A program made the position numbers and the translations under genes. From DASPKW01 sp038244055 (GTDB lineage: Bacteria > Planctomycetota > Phycisphaerae > Tepidisphaerales > Tepidisphaeraceae): a DNA stretch of 6,289 nucleotides. Of the stretch, positions 1-6,289 are shown piece by piece. The notes beneath the pieces were generated by a model, which searched no databases, was not told where the DNA came from, and saw only the letters and a program-made list of their open reading frames with translations. The DNA is taken from assembly GCA_038244055.1 (NCBI GenBank), contig JBBRTW010000431.1:1-6289 (forward strand), read 5' to 3'. Position 1 is the first letter of the stretch. Each line of letters begins with the position of its first letter.

Positions 1-2
1 AA

Positions 3-95
3 CACGCCCCGCACCCCAAACGCCAGAGCATCAAAACCCGACGCTATCGCTGCTCGATCGATCGGAAGTATCTGCTGACGGTGCTATCGCAATAA
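3..95 (+). CDS. Possible C-terminal tail of a gene entering from the left edge
   Basis: One plus-strand frame is open from the window edge to a TAA at 93-95, giving about 30 residues that are very rich in Arg and Lys and end in KYLLTVLSQ. I do not recognise the family. The case for a real gene end is indirect. The stop is followed 20 bases later by a GC-rich inverted repeat with a T-rich tail (116-169), as expected after a gene, and the next gene is convergent. The open stretch is short enough to occur by chance. Frame 2 is also open through this area but its composition is less protein-like. Confidence 0.25.
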   Translation, partial: HAPHPKRQSIKTRRYRCSIDRKYLLTVLSQ

Positions 96-115
96 AACTA
101 CATGCGGTTGCCCTG

Positions 116-169
116 CGGGAGCCGGCCACCAAAAACGCCATCTGCGGAAAAATCGATCCCCGGCTCCCG
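116..169 (+). terminator. GC-rich inverted repeat, candidate terminator between convergent genes
   Basis: A perfect 10-bp stem is visible: CGGGAGCCGG at 116-125 pairs with CCGGCTCCCG at 160-169. The right arm is followed by accttttctc, a short T-rich stretch. The 34-base loop is longer than in a classic intrinsic terminator and the T run is only four bases, so function is uncertain. It lies between the possible plus-strand gene end at 95 and the end of the minus-strand gene at 223, where a terminator serving either strand would be expected. Confidence 0.4.
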
Positions 170-222
170 ACCTTTTCTCGTGAACATTCAAATGATCTCA
201 ACACGCAATCTTGCTGCCAAAT

Positions 223-948
223 TCACTGCATCTCCCGCGACCGCGCCGCCACCATCGCCCCGATCGTATCGACCACCATGACCACCACGGTGAGACCCGT
301 CAGGTGATAGCCGGCCTGCAGGGTCCAATCGTTCTTGAACAGGCCCAGGCAGATGATGGCATTGGCAAGATACCCGGCGTAAAAAGCCATGGTGATCGCA
401 TGCTCGCGCCGCCTGCGCCAGGCGAGAAAGGCCGCAAGGCAGGCGTACAGCACAAACACCGCCAGCCCCGCCCCGAAATACCACATCGACTTGTCGACAT
501 CGTCTTCGGCGATCGCCAGATAAACCACATAAATGATCAGCGCCGGCGGTACGCAGGCGAAGCAGGCCGCGATGATCCACATTGCCGTGCGCAGCCCGGA
601 TGAAGTCGCGCGGGCAAAAACCAGCCGGCCTTTCCAGGCGATCAACGGCAACGCCGCGAAAAAAGGGGCGGCCAGCAACATCAACTGCCATTCCCGCGGC
701 GGAAAACCGCCCCGCCCGATCTCATTGAAGATGACCTGAAGCACATCCAGCGGCGAGGTGCTCCAGACGAAACTAACGAAAGGCGTAATCGCCGCCGGAA
801 TCATCAGGATCAAAAACAAAATCGCCCCCCGCCGCGTGGGCTTGTCCGATTCCCTCGGCCCATCGTAGTTCAACACCGGAATCGGCGCCGGCGGCCAATT
901 GGGCGGCGGCGCGGACTGCTGAGGTGGCGGCCAGGGCGGAGACGACAT
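223..948 (-). CDS. Hypothetical proline-rich multi-pass membrane protein
   Basis: Unrecognised inner-membrane protein of 241 residues with this start. The first 40 or so residues are a proline-rich, probably cytoplasmic tail (SSPPWPPPQQ followed by more PP pairs). About six hydrophobic segments follow, at residues 41-61, 87-105, 121-146, 156-176, 184-204 and 213-235. An Arg cluster (WRRRREH) after the fourth suggests a cytoplasmic loop. No catalytic or binding motif is visible. The start is uncertain: in-frame ATGs at 984 and 1005 would add 12 or 19 residues, and none has a clear Shine-Dalgarno site. I prefer 948 because the proline-rich segment begins there. The gene diverges from the channel gene at 1027, leaving only about 78 bases for both promoters, in which I see no good -10 box. 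Pro-rich tail plus membrane-bundle proteins are often annotated DUF or RDD-like, but nothing here supports a specific family. Confidence 0.75.
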   Translation of the reverse strand: MSSPPWPPPQQSAPPPNWPPAPIPVLNYDGPRESDKPTRRGAILFLILMIPAAITPFVSFVWSTSPLDVLQVIFNEIGRGGFPPREWQLMLLAAPFFAALPLIAWKGRLVFARATSSGLRTAMWIIAACFACVPPALIIYVVYLAIAEDDVDKSMWYFGAGLAVFVLYACLAAFLAWRRRREHAITMAFYAGYLANAIICLGLFKNDWTLQAGYHLTGLTVVVMVVDTIGAMVAARSREMQ

Positions 949-1026
949 GACCAGTAGAGTACCCGCCGGGGGGTCGGGGTTCATAGTCCATCTACTTTCA
1001 CCCATCCATCAATTTCTCACGCATCA

Positions 1027-2640
1027 ATGCCCGATAGGGTGAATAGCTTTAGCGCAATCTTAATGAATGTCATCGCTTTCATTCTCGGACAGGGATTTTT
1101 TCCCAACCTCCAGACTTCGCTCGGCATCGGCACCGCCATGCCCTGGTTGGCCGCCATTTTCATCGGCGCATCGGGCGCGCTCCTCGCCTGGGTGCCCCGG
1201 CAGCGCCGCCGTGTCGGCACGGCCATCCTCCTCTTCCTCGCCGCGGCCGCCTGTCTCCTGGTCGCGGCCGCCCTGCTCACCAACGGCTTTGGAATCGACG
1301 ATGCCGGCTATCGCTGGACGCGTTTTATCGGACAGCTCCTCCTCTCGGCCGCCCTCATCAATGTCAGCGGCGTGCTCCTCTTCAACGTCCTCCTGGCCGC
1401 CATCCGTCTGCGCCCGCCCGCCATTGTCAGCGATCTGCTCATCGCCCTGGCCTACCTCATCGTCGCCATCTCCCTGCTCACCAGCGTGGGCGTCAACCTG
1501 ACCGGCATCGTCGCCACCAGCGCCGTGGTGACGGCCGTCATCGGCTTCTCTTTGCAGGATACGCTTGGAAATGTCATGGGCGGCATGGCCGTCCAACTCG
1601 ACAGCTCCATAGGCGTCGGCGACTGGATTCGCGTCGGCGATGTCGAAGGAAAAGTCACCCAGGTCCGCTGGCGTCACACCGCCATCGAAACCCGCAACTG
1701 GGATACGGTGCTCCTCCCCAACAGCCTGCTCGCCAAGACCCAGGTCACCGTCCTCGGCCGCCGCGCCAGCCAGCCGCAGCAGCGCCGGCAATGGGTCTAT
1801 TTCCACGTCGATTATCGGCACTCGCCCACCAAGGTGATCGACACGGTTGAAACCGCCCTGCGCGCTGAAGCGATCCCCAACGTCGCGGCCGAGCCCAAAC
1901 TGCACTGCCTGATGACCGAGTTCCGCGACTCCTACGCCACCTACGCCCTCCGCTACTGGCTCACGGATTTGTCCGGCAATGATGGCTGCGATTCGATGAT
2001 GCGAACCCGCATCTACGGCGCGCTCAAGCGCGCCGGCATCGCTCCATCCATCCCAGCCCAGCAGGTCTTTTTCACCGAGGAAGACACCGAGCGCCGCCAG
2101 CGCAAGGAAAGCCAGGAACTCACCCAGCGAGTCGAGGCCCTCCGCGCCGTGGAGCTCTTTGCGCCGCTAACCGACCAGGAGCGCCACGAGCTGGCGGTGC
2201 ATGTGAAGACGGTCCCCTTCGTGCGCGGTGAAGCCATCATGCGCCAGGGGGCGCGGGGCGAGGGGCTCTACGTGCTGGTCCGCGGCGGCGCTGAAGTGCG
2301 CGTGGCGGCCGATGATGGCCGAAGCACCAGCCACGTCGCCGATCTCAAGGCCGGCGATTTCTGCGGCGAGATGGGCCTGATGACCGGCGGCGAGCGCGCC
2401 GCCAACGTGATCGCCACCGCCGACACCACCTGCTACCGCGTCGACAAAAAGGATTTCCAGGGCATCCTCTCCCACCGCCCCGAGATCGCCGAAGAAATGG
2501 CCAAAATCCTCGCCCGCCGCCGCACGGAGCTGGAGGCGGTGCGCGAGGGATTGAATGAGGAGGCGGCGCGGCATCGACTGCGCAATGCGCAGGGCGATTT
2601 GCTGCAGAGGATTCGGCGGTTTTTCACGCTGGAAATGTGA
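1027..2640 (+). CDS. MscS-family channel with C-terminal cyclic-nucleotide-binding domain (bCNG type)
   Basis: A 537-residue inner-membrane channel. Hydrophobic segments lie near residues 10-22, 38-56, 64-85, 100-125 and 134-156. The pore-lining MscS TM3 follows at 158-191, with GFSLQDTLGN matching the LALQGSLSN region of E. coli MscS. The MscS beta domain (GDWIRVGDVEGKV, then TVLLPNSLL at 227-235) and the alpha-beta cytosolic domain run to about 350. A charged linker (350-375) leads to a cyclic-nucleotide-binding domain (377-495). Its phosphate-binding cassette GDFCGEMGLM...GERAAN keeps Glu448 and Arg457, which in known cNMP domains contact the ribose 2'-OH and the phosphate. A short helical tail (486-515) may be coiled. 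Bacterial bCNG channels of this layout are reported to be gated by cyclic nucleotide rather than strongly by tension, so cAMP- or cGMP-controlled ion flux is the likely role. ATG 1027 lacks a Shine-Dalgarno site; GTG 1039 and ATG 1063 are in-frame alternatives. Confidence 0.95.
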   Translation: MPDRVNSFSAILMNVIAFILGQGFFPNLQTSLGIGTAMPWLAAIFIGASGALLAWVPRQRRRVGTAILLFLAAAACLLVAAALLTNGFGIDDAGYRWTRFIGQLLLSAALINVSGVLLFNVLLAAIRLRPPAIVSDLLIALAYLIVAISLLTSVGVNLTGIVATSAVVTAVIGFSLQDTLGNVMGGMAVQLDSSIGVGDWIRVGDVEGKVTQVRWRHTAIETRNWDTVLLPNSLLAKTQVTVLGRRASQPQQRRQWVYFHVDYRHSPTKVIDTVETALRAEAIPNVAAEPKLHCLMTEFRDSYATYALRYWLTDLSGNDGCDSMMRTRIYGALKRAGIAPSIPAQQVFFTEEDTERRQRKESQELTQRVEALRAVELFAPLTDQERHELAVHVKTVPFVRGEAIMRQGARGEGLYVLVRGGAEVRVAADDGRSTSHVADLKAGDFCGEMGLMTGGERAANVIATADTTCYRVDKKDFQGILSHRPEIAEEMAKILARRRTELEAVREGLNEEAARHRLRNAQGDLLQRIRRFFTLEM

Positions 2641-2643
2641 TGG

Positions 2644-2785
2644 GGTGGGGTAGACATTCTTGTCTGCCCTGAAACAGATTTCCAAACGCCTGCGACTTCT
2701 ATTTTCTGAAAGCCTTTGCTCCCCTATTCCACTTCCTGATCTAAGGAAAGTTTCCACCCGGGCAGACAAGAATGTCTACCCCACC
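2644..2785. repeat. 142-base foldback element with perfect 26-bp terminal inverted repeats
   Basis: Bases 2644-2669 are the exact reverse complement of 2760-2785. Each arm is itself a hairpin (AGACA, loop TTCT, TGTCT, extended by a T:G pair and GGG/CCC). Inside the arms, GAAAC 2671-2675 pairs with GTTTC 2750-2754 and TTTCC 2679-2683 with GGAAA 2745-2749, so the element can fold into one long interrupted stem. It has no coding capacity. It fills nearly all of the 151 bases between two convergent stop codons (2640 and 2792) and could therefore act as a two-way terminator. It resembles a MITE or a BIME (paired REP units). I see no clear target-site duplication at its borders, and a partner transposase is not in the window. 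Confidence 0.7.
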
Positions 2786-2791
2786 GAAACC

Positions 2792-3184
2792 TCACGGCCG
2801 CTTCCAACTCGGCTGGCTCGCCGACCACGGCCTCACTCCCCCCGCCGGCCGGGTCGTCCCTCCCACCGTCCATGAATTCCCCGTTGGGTTCGTCGCCGGC
2901 TTCTTCGAACCCGGCGATTTGCGCGGCTCCAGATCCTCTTCCTCCTGCGCCTGCACGGCCTTGTCGCGCCAGACATTGGGCACGAAATCGTACCGCTCGA
3001 ATTTCGTCGGCTCCTTCCCATCGTCCCAGTCGCCCTGGATGTAATACTGGTCGTCCCCCGTGAAAACCATGTTCACCAGCACGAAACCGATCCCCAGCAC
3101 TACGAACCCAATCAAGATGATCGCCGACGTGCGCGGTGCATGGTCCGGATCGAGATCGATGATTCGCGGGTCTTGCGTGTCCAT
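2792..3184 (-). CDS. Small single-span membrane protein, unknown function
   Basis: A 130-residue hypothetical protein. A polar N-terminus (MDTQDPRIIDLDPDHAPR) is followed by one strong transmembrane segment at residues 20-41, then an acidic and aromatic region (GDDQYYIQGDWDD) and a polar tail rich in Pro, Gly, Thr and Lys (85-130). With Arg and the acidic residues before the helix and no cleavage site after it, it looks like a signal-anchor protein; its orientation is uncertain. The frame is open upstream to 3493, but those codons antisense the cobalamin adenosyltransferase gene and pass through the heptamer repeat. ATG 3184 is therefore the natural start, although no Shine-Dalgarno site is visible. 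The stop lies seven bases from the foldback element. It is on the same strand as the adenosyltransferase, 110 bases downstream, and could be co-transcribed, but nothing links the functions. Confidence 0.65.
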   Translation of the reverse strand: MDTQDPRIIDLDPDHAPRTSAIILIGFVVLGIGFVLVNMVFTGDDQYYIQGDWDDGKEPTKFERYDFVPNVWRDKAVQAQEEEDLEPRKSPGSKKPATNPTGNSWTVGGTTRPAGGVRPWSASQPSWKRP

Positions 3185-3207
3185 GGGCAAATCAATTTCG
3201 GATGAAT

Positions 3208-3285
3208 CGATTTCGGATTGCCGATTGCGGATCGCGGATTGAAGAAAGGGGCTCGCGTATTCTCTCAATCCGCAATCCACAATCC
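3208..3285. repeat. Inverted cluster of degenerate GGATTGC heptamers
   Basis: Bases 3208-3242 read as five consecutive 7-mers: CGATTTC, GGATTGC, CGATTGC, GGATCGC and GGATTGA. After a 22-base spacer, 3265-3285 gives three 7-mers of the opposite strand: TCAATCC, GCAATCC and ACAATCC, followed by an imperfect fourth unit. GCGGATTGA (3234-3242) pairs exactly with TCAATCCGC (3265-3273), so the cluster can form a large stem-loop. It sits between the adenosyltransferase stop (3295) and the start of the small membrane protein gene (3184). It may attenuate read-through, or it may be an inert dispersed repeat of the STRR kind known from other bacteria. Confidence 0.7.
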
Positions 3286-3294
3286 GCAATAATC

Positions 3295-3843
3295 CTACTT
3301 CTCCCAGACAATATCGGCCACTCCCGCCCGCCTGTTCGCCAATCGCGCGATCACAAACAGCCAGTCGCTGATCCGATTCAAATACGTCAGAATCATCGGC
3401 GCAACCGGCCGATCCATCGTAAAATCGACCAGCAGCCGCTCCGCCCGCCTGCAAATCGTCCGCGCCACATGCAGCCGCGCCGCCATCTCGCACCCTCCCG
3501 GCAAAATAAAATTCCGCAGTGGCTCCAGTTCGCTCTCGCCGTTATCGATCTCCATCTCCAGATGATGCACCAGGTCATCCTCGAGCATTGGCAGCGACCG
3601 CGTCGATGGCGAATCCTCCGGCGTCGCCAGATGCGACCCGATCGCGAACAGTTCCCCCTGCACCCGCAGCAGGATCGCCGAAATGGCCGGGTCCGCCCCC
3701 GGCGCGCTCCGCGCCAGCCCCAGCGCCGCGTTGAGCTCATCCACGGTTCCGTAAACCGCGATCCGCTTGTCGCACTTGCGCACCCGCCCGCCGCCGAACA
3801 GGCCGGTCGTCCCATCATCACCCGTCTTGGTGTAAATCTTCAT
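3295..3843 (-). CDS. pduO: PduO-type ATP:cob(I)alamin adenosyltransferase
   Basis: A cytoplasmic enzyme of 182 residues, the usual length for the single-domain PduO/MMAB family. It transfers the 5'-deoxyadenosyl group of ATP to the cobalt of reduced cob(I)alamin or its precursors to make adenosylcobalamin. The family signatures are all present: the N-terminal ATP-binding segment YTKTGDDGTTGLFGGGRVRK (residues 4-23), the YGTVDELNA motif (31-39), FILPGG (112-117), the Arg-rich helix ARTICRRAERL (127-137) and YLNRISDWLFVIAR (154-167). These families act as trimers with the active site between subunits. The ATG at 3843 gives the canonical N-terminus MKIYTKTGDDG. A GGGAG stretch lies just upstream but is only three bases from the start, so initiation is not well supported by it. 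No cobalamin riboswitch (B12 box) is visible in the 194-base divergent region. No B12-dependent enzyme gene is in the window, so which pathway uses the cofactor is unknown. Confidence 0.95.
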   Translation of the reverse strand: MKIYTKTGDDGTTGLFGGGRVRKCDKRIAVYGTVDELNAALGLARSAPGADPAISAILLRVQGELFAIGSHLATPEDSPSTRSLPMLEDDLVHHLEMEIDNGESELEPLRNFILPGGCEMAARLHVARTICRRAERLLVDFTMDRPVAPMILTYLNRISDWLFVIARLANRRAGVADIVWEK

Positions 3844-3851
3844 CTGCTCCC

Positions 3852-3880
3852 ATCATTGGCACGGTCGGCCCCTCGATCAA
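3852..3880 (-). promoter_or_regulatory. Weak candidate promoter for the adenosyltransferase gene
   Basis: On the minus strand TTGATC (3880-3875) and AATGAT (3857-3852) are 17 bases apart, matching the -35 and -10 consensus at four of six positions each. Transcription would start near 3845, almost at the ATG, leaving practically no leader. This is a pattern match only and could be chance. Confidence 0.2.
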
Positions 3881-3920
3881 GACGAATCGCCGAACATCGT
3901 CGCGTTTGTCGCGCACTTAG

Positions 3921-3942
3921 CCCGGCGTGAATACACGCCGGG
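3921..3942. repeat. REP-like perfect hairpin in the divergent intergenic region
   Basis: CCCGGCGTG (3921-3929) and CACGCCGGG (3934-3942) form a perfect 9-bp stem around the loop AATA. No T run follows on either strand, so it is not a standard intrinsic terminator. It lies 79 bases upstream of the adenosyltransferase start and 95 bases upstream of folD. The compact GC-rich palindrome is typical of REP-type dispersed repeats. An operator or a cruciform-forming site between the divergent genes is the alternative. Confidence 0.65.
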
Positions 3943-4002
3943 AAACCTCCGCAAACCAAAAACCAATCATCGCGCAACAACACCCACCACTCTCTCTCCC
4001 TC

Positions 4003-4030
4003 ACGACACCCGCCCCGCAATCTGTATAAT
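4003..4030 (+). promoter_or_regulatory. Candidate folD promoter with consensus -10 box
   Basis: A perfect TATAAT at 4025-4030, directly preceded by TG, stands out in a C-rich background. ACGACA at 4003-4008 matches the -35 consensus at four of six positions with a 16-base spacer. A start site seven or so bases after the -10 box falls at about 4037-4038, the folD ATG itself. The bases between are all C, so there is no Shine-Dalgarno sequence. This points to leaderless transcription of folD. Only the -10 box is strong evidence. Confidence 0.45.
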
Positions 4031-4037
4031 CCCCCCC

Positions 4038-4916
4038 ATGCCCCAGATCATCGACGGCGCAGCCCTCGCCCTGCAAATCCGCGAGCAGGTCAAGGCCGGC
4101 GTCGCCCAATTCGCCTCCCAGGGCCGCAGCGTCCACCTCACCGCCATCCTCGTCGGCTCCACCGGCGCGGGCGAGCTCTACGCCCAGCGCCAGAAGGAAA
4201 CCTGCGCCGCCGTCGGCATCGATTACGAGCTGGTCACACTCCCGGCCGACGCCACCTTCGACGATGTCGCCTCCCTCATCGAGCGCCTCAACAAGGACCT
4301 CTCCGTCACCGGCATCATGCTCCACCTCCCCCTGCCCGCCCAACTCGATGCCACCGAGTTGCAATACAGGATCGACCCCGTCAAGGATGTCGAAGGCGTC
4401 AACCCCGCCAATATCGGCTATGTCGTCTACGGCCACACCCTGATCGCCCCCTGCACCGCCCTGGCCGCCGTCGAGCTGATCAAATCCACCGGCGTCGAAA
4501 TCCGCGGCGCGGAGGCCGTCGTCGTCGGCGCTTCCGAAATCGCCGGCAAGCCCATCGCCCTGCTGCTCACCGAGCAAATGGCTACCGTCACCCTCTGCCA
4601 CATCGCCACGAGGAACGTCGCCGCCCACACCCGCCGCGCCGATATCATCGTCGTCGCCGTCGGCAAGCCCAACCTCATCACCGCCGACCACGTCCGCGAG
4701 GGCGCGGTCGTCATCGATGTCGGCATCAACAGAGTCAAGCAGCCCGATGGCACCCGCAAAACCGTCGGCGATGTCGATTTTGACGCCGTCGCCCCCAAAG
4801 CCGCCCACATCACCCCCGTCCCCGGCGGCGTCGGCCCCATGACCGTCGCCATCCTCCTCCGCAACACCCTCCGCAGCGCCGAACTCCTCTTCGCCCGGCC
4901 GAAGGATTTGTACTGA
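4038..4916 (+). CDS. folD: FolD-type methylenetetrahydrofolate dehydrogenase, cyclohydrolase activity doubtful
   Basis: A cytoplasmic enzyme of 292 residues, normal for the family, that oxidises 5,10-methylene-THF to methenyl-THF with NAD(P)+. Classical members also hydrolyse methenyl-THF to 10-formyl-THF. Visible landmarks are the catalytic-site Tyr48, LPLP (97-100), KDVEG (116-120), PCTA (138-141), the Rossmann loop VVGASEIAGKP (162-172), the strand DVGIN (227-231) and PVPGGVGPMT (260-269). Three usually invariant active-site residues differ. The Lys four residues after the Tyr is Gln52 (Lys53 is next to it), the Gln before LPLP is His96, and the Asp of KDVDG is Glu119. In studied FolD enzymes the Lys is essential for the cyclohydrolase step, so this enzyme may only dehydrogenate, like yeast Mtd1. 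ATG 4038 gives the family's normal N-terminus (MPQIIDGAALA). Upstream in-frame codons from 3927 are low-complexity and lie over the promoter. Confidence 0.92.
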   Translation: MPQIIDGAALALQIREQVKAGVAQFASQGRSVHLTAILVGSTGAGELYAQRQKETCAAVGIDYELVTLPADATFDDVASLIERLNKDLSVTGIMLHLPLPAQLDATELQYRIDPVKDVEGVNPANIGYVVYGHTLIAPCTALAAVELIKSTGVEIRGAEAVVVGASEIAGKPIALLLTEQMATVTLCHIATRNVAAHTRRADIIVVAVGKPNLITADHVREGAVVIDVGINRVKQPDGTRKTVGDVDFDAVAPKAAHITPVPGGVGPMTVAILLRNTLRSAELLFARPKDLY

Positions 4917-4946
4917 GGAGAAAGCCGCCGACCCATTTGCCCATCG

Positions 4947-4960
4947 CGTCGAATTCGACG
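4947..4960. promoter_or_regulatory. Perfect 14-bp palindrome downstream of folD
   Basis: CGTCGAATTCGACG is identical to its reverse complement, with no spacer between the halves. It begins 31 bases after the folD stop and lies 134 bases before the ParA start. Spacerless dyads of this length suit a homodimeric DNA-binding protein. It is not followed by a T run and does not resemble the parS consensus recognised by ParB. A chance palindrome in GC-rich DNA is possible. Confidence 0.3.
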
Positions 4961-4969
4961 GCCACGCGA

Positions 4970-5004
4970 CCTATACCCTATAGCCTACACCCGATACCCT
5001 CCTC
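4970..5004 (+). repeat. Degenerate CCTATAC heptamer array
   Basis: Five consecutive 7-mers can be read: CCTATAC, CCTATAG, CCTACAC, CCGATAC and CCTCCTC, the last being degenerate. The array is in the non-coding spacer between folD and the ParA gene. The period of seven matches the other two arrays in this window, but the unit sequence is different. Confidence 0.6.
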
Positions 5005-5040
5005 ACCAACCTTGTATTCATACCCCAATCTAAGACAATC

Positions 5041-5083
5041 CCTCCGTCTGCGGCGCGCTCCCATCCGCGCGCTGACACGGAGG
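5041..5083 (+). promoter_or_regulatory. Hairpin able to mask the ParA ribosome-binding site
   Basis: CCTCCGT (5041-5047) is exactly complementary to ACGGAGG (5077-5083), which contains the Shine-Dalgarno core of the ParA gene. Within the loop, GCGCG (5053-5057) can pair with CGCGC (5066-5070) and stabilise the fold. If the transcript begins upstream of 5041, or reads through from folD, translation initiation could be lowered by this structure. Whether the leader is long enough is unknown, because a weak -10-like GACAAT at 5034-5039 would start transcription inside the left arm. Confidence 0.35.
5079..5083 (+). promoter_or_regulatory. Shine-Dalgarno site of the ParA gene
   Basis: GGAGG lies 10 bases before the ATG at 5094. 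It is the only strong, reasonably spaced ribosome-binding site in the window. It fixes the start, as the frame has a TGA at 5073-5075 and no other ATG before 5094. Confidence 0.7.
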
Positions 5084-5093
5084 ATTTCAGACC

Positions 5094-6289
<1,196 letters not shown>

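Noticed and set aside
3..95. Transposase C-terminus at the left edge
   Set aside because: The tail is basic, but it is too short to show any family motif and no terminal inverted repeat is visible nearby.
1060..1905. 281-residue minus-strand reading frame opposite the channel gene
   Set aside because: It is antisense to well-conserved MscS motifs, is dominated by Gly, Asp and Glu typical of the reverse frame of GC-rich genes, and has no recognisable domain.
3208..3285. CRISPR array
   Set aside because: The repeats are 7-base degenerate units without spacers, and no cas gene is present.
3185..3493. N-terminal extension of the small membrane protein
   Set aside because: The extra 103 codons run through the heptamer repeat and antisense to the adenosyltransferase, so they are not a plausible part of the protein.
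3844..4037. Cobalamin riboswitch for pduO or ZTP/THF riboswitch for folD
   Set aside because: No B12 box is seen, and the folD -10 box next to the ATG leaves no leader in which a riboswitch could lie.
3840..4808. 322-residue minus-strand reading frame opposite folD
   Set aside because: Low-complexity Gly/Asp-rich shadow of the folD codon pattern; folD shows family motifs throughout.
4947..4960. parS centromere site for the adjacent ParA
   Set aside because: The dyad lacks the GTTTCACGTGAAAC-type core of known parS sites.

Overview
The window is GC-rich, has no RNA genes and no recognisable transposase, and carries six convincing protein genes plus a possible gene tail at its left edge. The organism is probably a free-living bacterium with a large, repeat-containing genome. 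A planctomycete-like lineage fits the GC-rich coding style, the general lack of strong Shine-Dalgarno sites, the proline-rich hypothetical proteins and the dispersed palindromes and heptamer repeats. That placement is an inference; no marker gene here proves it.

Layout: (1) 1-222 holds a possible C-terminal tail of a plus-strand gene (3-95), then a GC-rich inverted repeat that could terminate it. (2) A minus-strand proline-rich multi-pass membrane protein of unknown function (223-948) diverges from (3) a plus-strand MscS-family channel with a C-terminal cyclic-nucleotide-binding domain (1027-2640), a bCNG-type channel. (4) The 151-base gap between the convergent stops is almost filled by a 142-base foldback element with perfect 26-base terminal inverted repeats. 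(5) A minus-strand small single-span membrane protein (2792-3184) and (6) a minus-strand PduO-type cobalamin adenosyltransferase (3295-3843) are separated by an inverted heptamer-repeat cluster. (7) A 194-base divergent intergenic region carries a perfect 9-bp REP-like hairpin and a strong -10 box only seven bases before (8) folD (4038-4916), which suggests a leaderless transcript. (9) A 177-base spacer contains a perfect palindrome, a second heptamer array and a hairpin that can mask the next ribosome-binding site. (10) A ParA/Soj-type partition ATPase (5094 to beyond 6289) has a long proline-rich C-terminal extension, and a third heptamer array is translated as part of it.

The genes do not form one operon. 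PduO makes adenosylcobalamin and FolD handles one-carbon folates, so they share only a loose cofactor theme. The channel and ParA are unrelated to them.

The points most worth a second look are: the FolD homologue, in which the three catalytic positions after the tyrosine (Lys, Gln, Asp) read Gln, His and Glu, a pattern that recalls the monofunctional yeast Mtd1 dehydrogenase; three unrelated degenerate 7-base tandem arrays in about 3 kb, one inside a coding region; and the foldback element between convergent genes.
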